Origin: Schistocerca nitens
Taxonomy: Eukaryota; Arthropoda; Insecta; Orthoptera; Acrididae
DNA length: 64,000 bases
Reading direction: 5' to 3'
NCBI RefSeq assembly: GCF_023898315.1
Contig: NC_064617.1
Span: 618,379,000 to 618,442,999, forward strand
In this document: one piece after another, positions 46,921 to 57,670 of the stretch
How the letters are laid out: every line of letters begins with the position of its first letter
Position numbering within the stretch: the first letter of the stretch is position 1
Program-made: the position numbers and the translations under genes
Notes under the pieces: model-generated
Databases searched by the model: none
Seen by the model: only the letters and a program-made list of their open reading frames with translations
What the model was told of the DNA's origin: nothing

Positions 46921-48065
46921 GACAGACGATGATACGACGTTTCCATATTTATTTTCTTGTTTTACTCCCACCTGTATTCCTCTATTTTGAAAACAAGATA
47001 GTTACACAGTTACTGTTACCTCTACGAAAAAAATTATTCAGCGCTGGTAATGTCTTATGCAACATACGGTATACAGCTTATCATATGCAACAAGCACAAG
47101 TTTTCTGTTGTTTGGCTTTTCTATTATTTGAGATTGAAAATCGCTGAGTCATGTCGCGTCTTCTTGTTAGCCGTTCTCATACCCGTTTTAAGAGATTTAT
47201 CATCTTCGCTACTGCTGTTTTATCTATTAACCAAGTACTTTCATTCATTTTACCAGTAAACTGCCTCAAGATCAGGTGCTACAGTAGTTATGTAATGCTT
47301 GAAGTTAAGAGATCATTGTCTGTACCTAACGAATTGTTCTTAGATTTCTCACTCAACTGAGATTTCTTCATTGATCAAAATACAGAAGGGTGTCATAGAC
47401 ATTAGAAATACCGTTAGAATGCCACAGCTTCCCTCTTTTTGCGCTACCTGAATTTCCTCCTCTTCTACTCTAATTGTCTTGCTCTGTCGTGCACATGAGC
47501 TAAGAATGCTTGCCATAATTATTCTGAATGACTGAGAGGATAATTTACCACAACAAACTTTCGTAATGGCACATAGCGTTCGAGATACATCACACAAGAT
47601 GACATGAAAAGTAGGTACCTCATGAAATGCGTTGTGGCAGTATTGTTGGCAGTTGTTGGCAGTATTGAAGAACAACAACTGTTAAGTATAAATAAACTTA
47701 CGAGTTAGTTAACGTGAAGCAGCTGAACTGACCAAAATACTACTTCGCAGTCAAGGTTTGGAACTTTTACAGAGAAGCAGGAAGTTTCTCTCCGTTAGGG
47801 AACACCAGTCCACTTTATTGGAAACGAATATGTGGACTATTAACTTAGAAAACCCTTGGTAAGAATTATCGTACAAAGTAAAATATCTTGACCGTAGATA
47901 TCCCCATGTTTCAGAGCGTGTAGCGCTCTCGTTGTGAGCAAGCACTGGCGACCATTTGCTTCTGTAACTTTCATCCGTGTAGAAGATGCAGACCACACAA
48001 TAACTGAATGGGACACAAAACCAATGAGTTGTCTATATCAAATATAGAAAAGCCGCGATTACGAG
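46921..48065. other. No recognisable feature
   Basis: Non-coding as far as I can tell. Only a short internal duplication (ttggcagttgttggcagt near 47645) was noticed. Confidence 0.35.
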
Positions 48066-48069
48066 ACTA

Positions 48070-48340
48070 GTAGCGACCATTTTGAGCACGTCACATCGTA
48101 CAAGTATTTGGAGTAATGCTAAGAAGCGATATGTAATGAGATGATCACGTAGAATCAGTATTAGCCGGGAGTATTCTGAAAAACGGCGGTGCTTCTATAA
48201 AAGAAATTGTGTGTAACGCACTTTTACGACCACTTCTAGAGTATTACCCAGCGTTTGAAATTCTTATCAACGATGCCTGGCAGCAGATGTCAAAGAAATT
48301 CGGAGTCGTGCTTACAGGATCATATTGGTACAATAATGAT
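48070..48340 (+). pseudogene. LINE reverse transcriptase C-terminal scrap
   Basis: Reads HVTSYKYLE, then after a one-base loss DDHVESVLAGSILKNGG, then SIKEIVCNALLRPLLEYYPAFE. This resembles the thumb/after-RT region found in many insect LINEs (SYKYLG ... LLRPLLEYA). Short, frame-broken, no termini. Confidence 0.5.
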
Positions 48341-49855
48341 TATGCTTGACTCGTATTCCGGACTAATGAGTTTCCAGTGCCTCTAAGGACATCGGTGTTT
48401 AAGTTCTTGCTCTTTTCTCTACGTCGTTCCAGTGAAAAACTGTGGTAGTCACTTCACATAAATAAAAACAGAAGGATGCTATTGCTTTTCCTAGACTTGT
48501 TCTACTGAGAAGACAGTGTTGTCTCTAAAATAGTATCTTTGTTACTCCATCCCAGCGCCATTGGACAACAAAATATTGTGTCAAATGGTAAACTGCTTCA
48601 CAGCGCACTAACATTCCATCCAGTAATTGCAGAATAACATTTTGGAGACTATCTCAGGAATTAACTTCAAAGGAATTTTTTAGTGTGTTCGTATGAACCA
48701 CATTACATAATGATAACGTAAAAAGCTTACTGTGGGATACGGAAACCTCATCAGACACACAGATACAGTCAAATCTGAGAACTCAATGAACTAACGAACC
48801 CCCATTTTGGCCATCAGAAGAAACATAACACATTGAATGCATACTAGAGCCTCTCCGACATTCACAATGGATATCCGTTCCAAGGTTTTCCGAGTGCTAC
48901 CCTCGACAATGTTTAGGTTACTCCGCATTCGTTTGGAAGTATCTACACTGAAAGTACAGATTACGAAAATAGCTAACACATCCAAACGCATATAATTTTC
49001 TGAGAAGAATTTTCCTAGGTACGTGATGATTACGTTCGAATATGATAGATTTCAACAACACAACGTCTCTAACCGGGACTGAAAAGATGATGTGTGATAT
49101 TGCTGACTAGAGGATCCGTTATTAGATATTAACTTCTTTAACTGAAGGTGTAATTGGCAACACAAATCACCTTTATCTTTCGGAGCTCTGTTTGATACGT
49201 CATTTAACTAATGGTCAATTAACAGTCTGTTTCCATCACGAATTAGCATTATGACATTGGTGCTTATGGTGGTACTTGCATTGTTACCGACAATTCAATT
49301 TCCTGATATCTCAAACTTCGACGGTGACGCATAGAATCTACAATGCAGTTTCCTTTCCTTGTAACCACTAGAATCTACAATACAGTTACCTTTATTGATA
49401 AGCGCACGCTGGACTGTGTGTAGATGGCTTTCGAATACCAGATCTTATGTTGCATTTGCCAGGAGATACTGACATGTTGTGTGTACTGAGAAGAAAAGAT
49501 TTTTTGAGTTAACGTATATAGTCAACTACGGATGATTTTGCTTATCAATTAGAACCGTGATCTTGTTCTCTGAAGATGTAGAGTTTACCGTTGCACACAT
49601 TTCACTCTAGCAAAACAAAACTATGAAAATTAACTTGTAAAAGACCCAAACAAGTACAAAAATGTGTTGAAAACTTCTAGGAACTAGGAATGCCTAAATT
49701 AAGAAGAAGTTTTTGTGTATGTGGATATGTGGAACTTCAAGATATTTCAGATAAACATTGAAGTTAACAGAATTGTAAAGATATTTGCACTGGTAACGTG
49801 TGGGTAACATTGGATGCAATACATCACTAAAAATATCAAGGAAAAGCTATTTCTA
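48341..49855. other. No recognisable feature
   Basis: No gene or named repeat seen. Confidence 0.35.
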
Positions 49856-49857
49856 TG

Positions 49858-50112
49858 GAATCCCTGGAGGAGGGGAAGCAGGAGACTAGTGTTCAACGTT
49901 TCGTCGATAACGAGGTCATTAGAGACGGAGCACAAGATCGGATTAGGGAAGGGGGGGGGGGGAGGGGGAAGGAAATCGGCCGTGCGCTTTCAAAGAAACC
50001 ATCCCGTCACTTCCCTGAATCGATTTAGGAAAATCACGGGAAACCTAAATCAGGATGGCCGGACGCGGAGTTGAACGGTCGTCCTCCCGATTACGGTATC
50101 CCTGTGTTATCG
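49858..50112 (-). mobile_element. Third tRNA-derived SINE family, copy A
   Basis: The minus-strand tRNA-like head near 50060-50110 reads tcgggaggacgaccgttcaac (box B-like, here shown without its last bases). The body includes the complement of tcatcctgatttaggttt-like text and ends in a g-rich run at 49951-49970. The same family is seen, more diverged, at 54472-54690. No clean target duplication found. Confidence 0.7.
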
Positions 50113-51225
50113 AAAGCAGATTTAAATATCTACGTTCAGCTTCAAAATGAAGGGTTTTCGGGATACAGCCGGAAAACTAAGCGAGGCAAAAATTAACTGT
50201 AGATTTATCAGTTCTCATAAAGTACCATACAGTCCATTTACTCAAATACGATTTTATAGTTTACGCTGTAAGCAGAAAGAAGTAAATTCCCGTATAGATA
50301 TTTGATGCCTTGTCTAATTGTCTCAACGTAGCCCTCAACCAAGGAGCATTTCAACTGCATCTTCTGCGAAACTCAAGTGTTTCACAAACTTACCTAGCTT
50401 TGACGATAGAATGGTGCCGATCGTGGCTGGTTTTTTTCACCACGTTATATCGATCTGTCAGGATGAGTCCAACGCATATTGTAAAGTTCGGTGTGGTACT
50501 TTTTATTGGGGACGCTGAATGTGTAAGCTTTGCTCTGCTCGTACGTATATTTTATACTTTACCATTGTGTTTCGATGAGAGGTTCCAAAAGTTGTCACTG
50601 GGATACTACTCTGGTAAAACATGTATGAGACCGGTTAAATTATCTATCTTACTAAATCTGATGTAAGAACAACTAATGCGATGCCTAAACAAGGATATAA
50701 TGGGTGAGGTCAAACATTAAAATGTCAGACCCGTTGTATTGCCACTGTTAACATAAAAAATAGTTCGGTCAACTGTTACGTTTTATAAAATGTAGAAAAA
50801 AAACGTAATCCTTACGCTACAGCACAATATTCCTGTATCAAACATGTCGTAAGAAAACTGCTTCTTCATAATTCCTCTGCAACGTAACCTACTTTCGGAT
50901 GCCAATCGATATCAATACGTTGTAATATCACGGCGTAATATATATGCTAGAAATATAATTCTTTGCCACAGGGGTGATACAGAAAAGCCACTATCTACAT
51001 GTCAGGAAAATGTCGTCAGTGTGAGAATGCGTTAGGGTCAAGAGTTGCTTGTACGTGCGTATTGGATTTGCCCCGCCAGCGACAGCACTGTATCTCCCTC
51101 CACACGTTTTGATATGACACGACGTATCTCTAAAAACCGTATCGGAGCATGGGCGTGTTACTTTCGGACGGTGACCCTCCAAAATTTCGCATTTTCTGGA
51201 TGTGACGTACTACCTGTTTCACTTT
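50113..51225. other. No recognisable feature upstream of the peritrophin promoter
   Basis: No supported coding region. The 118-residue frame at 50310 has no recognisable domain. Distal control elements of the downstream gene may lie here but cannot be read from sequence alone. Confidence 0.35.
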
Positions 51226-51228
51226 TGC

Positions 51229-51288
51229 GAGATAAGATCAAGATAACTTGTTTCACTGTGATAATTCTACACAAGCCATGATATATAA
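51229..51288 (+). promoter_or_regulatory. Predicted core promoter: twin GATA sites and TATA box
   Basis: Two AGATAA motifs at 51230-51235 and 51241-51246 lie about 40-50 bp upstream of a TATATAA box at 51282-51288. Transcription would start near 51312, giving a 5' UTR of about 50 bases before the ATG at 51363. GATA factors are known drivers of insect midgut genes, where peritrophins are often expressed. Inferred from motifs and from the fit to the first exon; not proven. Confidence 0.5.
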
Positions 51289-51362
51289 GCTCCTACCACC
51301 AGTGCTCATCCTTGGTATCGCCATTCACTGTGAACCATCGAAAGCGCTGAAGTCTTTTCGAC

Positions 51363-51375
51363 ATGAATCTAAGAG
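51363..51375 (+). CDS. Predicted exon 1 of the peritrophin gene (start of signal peptide)
   Basis: ATG AAT CTA AGA G, followed by a good donor (GTGAGC from 51376). It codes M-N-L-R and the first base of an Ala codon (phase 1), matching the phase-1 acceptor at 57670/57671. The joined N-terminus is MNLR plus ASVLTTVWVLVAVTAVDA: a positive residue, a hydrophobic core and a small-residue cleavage site (V-D-A before S-P). This is a convincing secretion signal. The TATA box 80 bp upstream supports it. A weaker alternative is the ATG at 56642 with donor GTCAAA. Confidence 0.55.
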
Positions 51376-54300
51376 GTGAGCTGAAAGCTACAGCTGTGTT
51401 CTAGTTTTTTGTTATTCTCACTGACAGACTTCATTTTACCGATACAAATGTGTTAGCCATGCGCTAGGACTCTTTTCTGTGCCAGGTACATTCCTGCGTC
51501 TATTAACAACTCCCGCCGAGTACTGCCAACCATTTTATATCTCTCTTGTATTCTTTTTCTACGAGAAACTTGTTTCTTGTGCTATCTTTTCGGATTTGTT
51601 GTTTAAAAACTGTAGGAACAGCAATATTCAACTCACTTAGGGACGACTAACAAAACAGGACAACTGTCAATTGTAACTTATGCATTCATTACTCATAGTC
51701 ACAAATTTATATGCAGTTAAAACTTATTGACTGCTTATAAGATGTACTGTGACTGAGGCCGCTCGGTTTAGATTTGTACATCAAAGCTTCTCTATTTGAC
51801 AGAAGGTTTACACATATCATAATAACCATTCATTTTGTTCGGTTCCGGTAATGTAATACTGCCTGGATGAACCGAATGAGATACTATACTACGATATAAT
51901 TCGACTCCTAATAAACTTTATACAGCATTTATTGGCATTTTAAAGGAAAATCGCATTCCCTTAACATTAAGTTTTGGCTCAGTTCAATAGGGTTTCTGCC
52001 ATAATATACGCCATAGTGGATTAACTAAGGTTCACAAACATCTCTTTATTTTACATCAAGATGTTTGTACTCATTATTTCTGAAGAACATTTTTGGGATA
52101 GCATGGGACCAGCTGTAACACAATCAGTCCTCTGAACAACACACGTAATAGTTTAATTGTGAAATTGAAGATTCGTAGTTATGACTGTAGACTTTCTCGC
52201 GGTCTCAAAACGCGGTTATTTGGAAAGAGTAATCATAACTTTTCTGTTGCTCCTGTAACGTTTCATTCTTTTCAAGGAATTCAGTAATTTCTTCTTATGT
52301 CTATTTTTTGAAAATATTGACAGAAAGTTGGATTTAACACATTGCTCTAAGTTTCGTTTCTTCTACACTATCTGTCTTAGTTTTTCTTTGTCATTCTCGT
52401 TCTTATTTTATATTTATACTCTCGTGGTGGCGTTATCTTGCTGTTTACAAACATGAAACTTAGAGGAATGGAACATGTTTGTAGTATGTTTCTTTAGGAC
52501 GGGTTGATCATCATTAGTTTCAGACACATGTTGCACTGTGTGGTATTCATCATTTTGCAGGTGGTTCGAGACAACAAGGATTCTTAGAAATACATAATTT
52601 ACTGCAACTTCTTAAGGTTTTCGTGGCTTGTAGTGAAATGTGAAACATTTGGTCTTGTTGTGCCCCGATTTCTTGTTATCAGTACCTCATTCAATACAAG
52701 ATTCCGATATAAGTTTTTCTTCAGTATTGTCGATCACAAATTGACGAGATCTGAGTGTTTCACATAAATCGGAGCAGGTTATCGCCTTTTTGTCATTGAC
52801 CAAATTTAACACTAGGTTCTGCTGTTAGATGGAATAAACAATCCATGTGCTATGATCTGTTACTAGAAACCTATATAAATACGAAACCGTTTAATGTGAC
52901 AGCGATAGCAATATCGTACCGTTGTTCATAATAAATATGGCGTTTACTTCCGTTTACTACAAGATCACGAATTTATATTTCCTTGGAACAAGTGAATACT
53001 AGTAGATTATGGTATCTTCAAATTGATGTGGACGTTCGGCGAAGTTGATGTTCAAGCTGGAGTAATTATTCTTAACAGGGACAATGGTTTTGACCGTCTT
53101 CATCATTCTTTCGCAGGAATGGATCTCTTGAAGGAGATCCAGTAAGTGAATGAAATATTTTTAAATAACCTTGATTCTTCTGGTACTGGTGTGAGGAGTA
53201 TAAGTAAGACTATCTGTCCATTATATGAGCTGTTTCTGTCACATACGCATATATGTGTAAGCTGCAACTTATCGTATCATGAGTATATTCCAGAGAATAG
53301 TTTACAAAATCCTTTTGGCTACGAAGATACGCACACATTTTTTAATAGTCTGAAAAGAATTAGGTTTACACTCATCTGTTCATGCCATTTCGTGTTACCG
53401 GTATCTTTATGGTATATGTGAATTCTGTCTTATATTTAGTGATCTGAATTTGCACTTAATACATTGTAACTTCGTCAAAAATTTTCATGATTTATACCTG
53501 TATCATACGAACCTGTTTTGGAAATCTTTTAGGGAATATCCAATTCCTCTCGATCTCAAAGTGAAACAAACTACTGAGGATTGTTAATCTATCGACATTT
53601 TCTTCTCAGAGAGATATATTATAACACTAATATATCATTATGGTTAATATGGTTGCATCGTACTTAAGAGTAGTACGGTGTGGAAGCTTCGAACACAGCT
53701 GAAAAAAAATTTCTTCTCAAATGAAAACGTACGTTAATATACACATAAATAAATTAATCGACTTGTAGATCACGACTGTGAAACTCTTAGCTTTCAGTGC
53801 GTACGCTGTGTATTAAATACTATGGAATGTAACTTCCGTCATTGAAAAGGTGAACGTAGACAGAGGTTAGTATTCGCTGTGTCCACAATGTGTTGCACGT
53901 GTCCCACGGGCAGAAAATATTGCGAATTGTTCAGGGAAAGCGATAATATTGGCTGGGTATAGATTTAAACATTCTGAGTTTCCCGTGCAGGGGGCAGATA
54001 AATGTCTACGAACGCTTCATCCTTACTGGACGGCTGTGGTCTTTTATTTTCATGCGAAACGGGTTTCTTCTCTTTACTTACTTTTCAGTATTTGTTTAAT
54101 TACTCCTGTCCTAATTTTTATTCTTGTGTAAGGTCTCGATACACCTTACAATGCGGAATGGTATATTGCGTATTTTGCATTAGTAATTGGTTTAATGACG
54201 GTCTTTCTCTTCCAACTAACTGTCCTTTCCCTTTATTGTCCCATTTCAATAACATAGCTGCTTACCAGCAAACAGCAGGGATCCTTCGTCAACTGAACGT

Positions 54301-54471
54301 AGCCATCTCACAGCTTTTATCCGTTCTGTTGTACAGACAAATATTGTAGATATTACAAAATTAAAACGTGATGATCCATAACGTGCCACTTAACGTTATT
54401 TTACACTGGTTCATTTAAGAACAGTAGCATACCATACAATACGACGTTTTTCATACTCGAATTCTGATATC

Positions 54472-54690
54472 GAGTAAGATGATGCAGTGGTAAAACACTT
54501 AACCCATAATCTCGAGGGGGATGGTTCAACTTCTCAACCGATCATTTCGGTTTATTGTAATCCGCAATGTTCCCAAGCCGTTTAGTTAAATACTGGGATG
54601 ATTCCTTTGAAATGGATACGGACGAGTATCCTTCCTTGAAGAGTATCTTGTGCTCTGTCGTCGATGGGACATTAAACCATAATATTCCTT
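54472..54690 (+). mobile_element. Third tRNA-derived SINE family, copy B (old)
   Basis: Plus-oriented and diverged. The tRNA-like part reads atgcagtggtaaaacactta, then gggatggttcaacttc. The body shares gggatgattcctttgaaa and tcttgtgctctgtcgtcgat with the complement of 49858-50112. Clearly older than copy A. Confidence 0.6.
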
Positions 54691-55848
54691 TCTTCGAATT
54701 TTGATCCTTAACAAGTTGCGGTATGTTGAGATTTCCATCGGTGTTTTTGTTAGACTTTGTTGCCATCTCAAATATTTCTATTCAGTTACAGATGATTAAC
54801 ATTCAAATTTCTCTTGTTTGCGTAACTTGACTGTTAGATAACTAATGTATCAAGTGATATAAACAAATATTTTCGTTGTTTCACTTTCTCTGTCGTTTTC
54901 ATAGGTGACGCCCGTTCCTGCAACCAATATGTCACGCGACTGTTTCATGGTTGCAGAGTCAGGGAAATCAGTGCGCAGTTAAATGTTACTTGCCAATATT
55001 AAAGGCACCTCCCTGTTATTTTGGTATGGCACATAAGCATTCTGCAACGGTAAAGGCGAAATGTATAAATGTGACATATTATCAATTGCAAATACGTACT
55101 GGGTGCGTATAATGCCTGCAGAAGACCCAACGCAAACAAGAAAAGCAGAGGAAAATGTAAATCATTGACGATGCCTGGTGTGAAAAGGTGAAACATATTT
55201 AGTAATAAAAAATAAATATTCAGTTTGCAAAAGACGGATTCACTCTTATCAACATGGTAAACATAGTTGGAATCGTAATTCAGGGAGAACTGTTGCAGGT
55301 ATTAACAACATTCTCCTTTTTCACTGGCAAAGTTGTAACTGATGCGAAGCATTCTCGAAGTTAATCCAAAGACCTCTCAGGATAATATGTGCCAATAACT
55401 GGCACTTTGAAAACAGCAACTCTGCCCAAATTTCGCTAATTGTCAGAGTTTTCAAGCGAGCCGCGACAAGTCACATAATTGTTACGCAGTAAATTTTTCA
55501 GGTGCTATATTTTTCCAACTTGACACGGAAAATTCACTTACCCTGTCATATTTGCCTCGGTGTTTGAATGCAATCAGTTCATTTCATTTGTTGTTAATAC
55601 ATCAGGCACTGAATAAGACTCATCACATCACATGACAGAACCCTTGCATTATCACCTCAGTGAATCCTTAAACTTGCATGTTGTAGCCAACTCGTGAAAT
55701 ACATGCGTAATTCCACGAAATTAGTTATTCTTCCATCATATACGTCACTAAAATAATATCTTTGTCAAGAGTTTCAAAATACCTTCCATATTCTTCCATT
55801 TCTGAAAAAAGGGTCACTTATAGTCTCCTATGAAGAATATCAACAATA

Positions 55849-56198
55849 TAGGAAAAGACAGATTGCTACTTAACCATAAATAAGACACGCTAAGTTGCAG
55901 ACAGGCACAATTAAAAGACACTTACATATAAGCTTTCGGCCACAGTCTTCCTTGGAAAAAGATAAATACACACTATTCATTCACACAAGCAAGAAAAACT
56001 AACGGACACGTGACAACCACCTCTGGCAGCTCGGGCTAGAATGCCGAGCAGCCGGAACTGGCGGTCACGTGTGCATGAGGTGTGTGTTTCTTCGGAAAAG
56101 GGTTGTGGCCGAAATCTTATGTGCAAGTGTCTTTTAATAATGCCTAACTGCAACTTTGCGTCTCCTCATTACGATGAATAGTAATCTGTCTTTTCCTA
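55849..56198. mobile_element. MITE-like inverted-repeat element
   Basis: A 350 bp element with ends taggaaaagacagatt and its complement aatctgtcttttccta. Sub-terminal stretches (aattaaaagacactta / tgtcttttaataat) are also mirror images. It has no coding capacity. I recall the family as common in grasshopper sequence. It lies in the predicted peritrophin intron. Confidence 0.75.
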
Positions 56199-57275
56199 CA
56201 CTGTGTGAGTAAGTCATAACTGTTCGCGCAAACGTTGCTTTTTATACTAGGGTCATGACAGCTACCGATATTGAAAACTCCGCTCGTGCTGACACTCCTA
56301 TGTCTTTAGGATTACTTTCTCTGTGAACGCATGTGTCAGAATCTTGGAAAAACTGAAGTATATTCTTCTTCCGTTGAAGGAAATAATGATGTCAACAACT
56401 AGCTGATTGCAATTGTCGAAAACTGTCACAAACGTACGGTGAAGCAAGCATCAGTAGCAAATGCACATTAATCAAGTAATGTCCTTTCTGAAATGCTACT
56501 TGCACAAAAGAACTGAAGAAGCCCCTACAGTTGTGTGTGCTGTACGCTAACAGCACTCAGGACTCTGTCAGCGTTTTAGAAGAAACAATAACAGAAAAAA
56601 CACTAAACAGTCTAACAGAGCAGTGTGAATTTTGAATATTTATGGCAAGATCAGGTCAAAATATGGCCTTGCCTAATATATATTTACAACACATGGGCAC
56701 TTCAGAGCATGTGCCTATTCAGTGCTTCCTTAGCCCTCAGGGGTCCCCCGACAGATGCAAGTACACAAATGTACTACACCGTGAAACAGGCAGGTGGCGC
56801 TCTTAATCACGTCCGCAATATCCTGCGTGTTATCGTATCTACAGCCCTAAACGAGCGAGAGACGAAATTATTTCGGGGCTTCGTATTTCATTTTAAGCGG
56901 CCGAATTGCAACTACTCATGGAGGCCAAAACCACAGTCCTAGAAGAATGGATTATTTTAAAATGCTTTAATGATGTTTCATGTACAGCGATCCGAGTTTG
57001 TCTCTTCCAAATATTAAAGACCACCTTCATACTGTACCAGGTTTATTACAGGGTCCAGTGGAATGATACATAACTGAAGGAAAGTTATATATAGTTGCTT
57101 CATGGAAGAAACGCACGATTTAATTCCGTATCATTTGTACTGGAAATATATGTAAAGTGGACACTAGGAATTATTAATATTGTTGGTTTAAATGTCTTGC
57201 TACATTTCAAACATAATATAAAATACATTCCTGTTGTAGAACACAAAATGAGGTCACGAAGGGACTAACTAACAG

Positions 57276-57475
57276 CCGGCCGGAATGGCCGAGCGGTTCT
57301 AGGCGCTTCAGTCAGGAACCGCGCCACCGCCACGGTCGCAGGTTCGAATCCTGCCTCGGGCATGGATGTGTGTGATGTCCTTAGGTTAGTTAGGTTTAAG
57401 TAGTTCTAAGTTCTAGGAGACTGATAACCTCAGATGTTAAGTCCCATACTGCTCAGAGCCATTTGAACCATTTGA
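57276..57475 (+). mobile_element. tRNA-derived SINE, copy 7
   Basis: Full-length plus-oriented copy with a perfect 12 bp target duplication, actaactaacag, at 57264-57275 and 57476-57487. It sits in the last 400 bp of the predicted intron, in the same orientation as the gene. Confidence 0.95.
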
Positions 57476-57670
57476 ACTAACTAACAGCACAGCTCACTAC
57501 ACACTTGTTTACCGAACACTGAATCTGGTAATTCCTTGACGATATTGCTTTCGGGTCGCACAAAAGGAAATGTAATTTTATGAAGTATTCTGCTAACTGC
57601 TACTAAAATTTAGCAAATAGCATTCTTTAAGTGACAGCAAAATTATCACAGACTTTTCTTTTACTTTCAG

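Larger units (their letters stand above)
51376..57670 (+). other. Predicted intron 1 (6.3 kb), repeat-bearing
   Basis: Donor gtgagc at 51376. The acceptor is a strong pyrimidine tract, cttttcttttactttcag, ending at 57670. It contains the older SINE copy at 54472-54690, an inverted-repeat element at 55849-56198 and a tRNA-derived SINE at 57276-57475, which ends only ~195 bp before the acceptor. Otherwise I see no coding potential. The intron depends on the exon 1 prediction; the acceptor itself is well supported. Confidence 0.5.

Noticed and set aside
50310-50666. 118-residue ORF upstream of the peritrophin promoter
   Set aside because: No domain, no signal, composition like the neighbouring non-coding DNA; length is within chance for this much sequence.
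56642-56654. Alternative first exon of the peritrophin (ATG GCA AGA TCA G)
   Set aside because: Phase fits and the peptide is possible, but the donor gtcaaa is poor and no TATA or other promoter motif stands upstream. Kept only as second choice.
57631-57670. GTG at 57631 as the start of the peritrophin
   Set aside because: The frame is open there, but a strong pyrimidine tract and AG end at 57670. GTG starts are not normal in animals. The first 13 codons are intron sequence.
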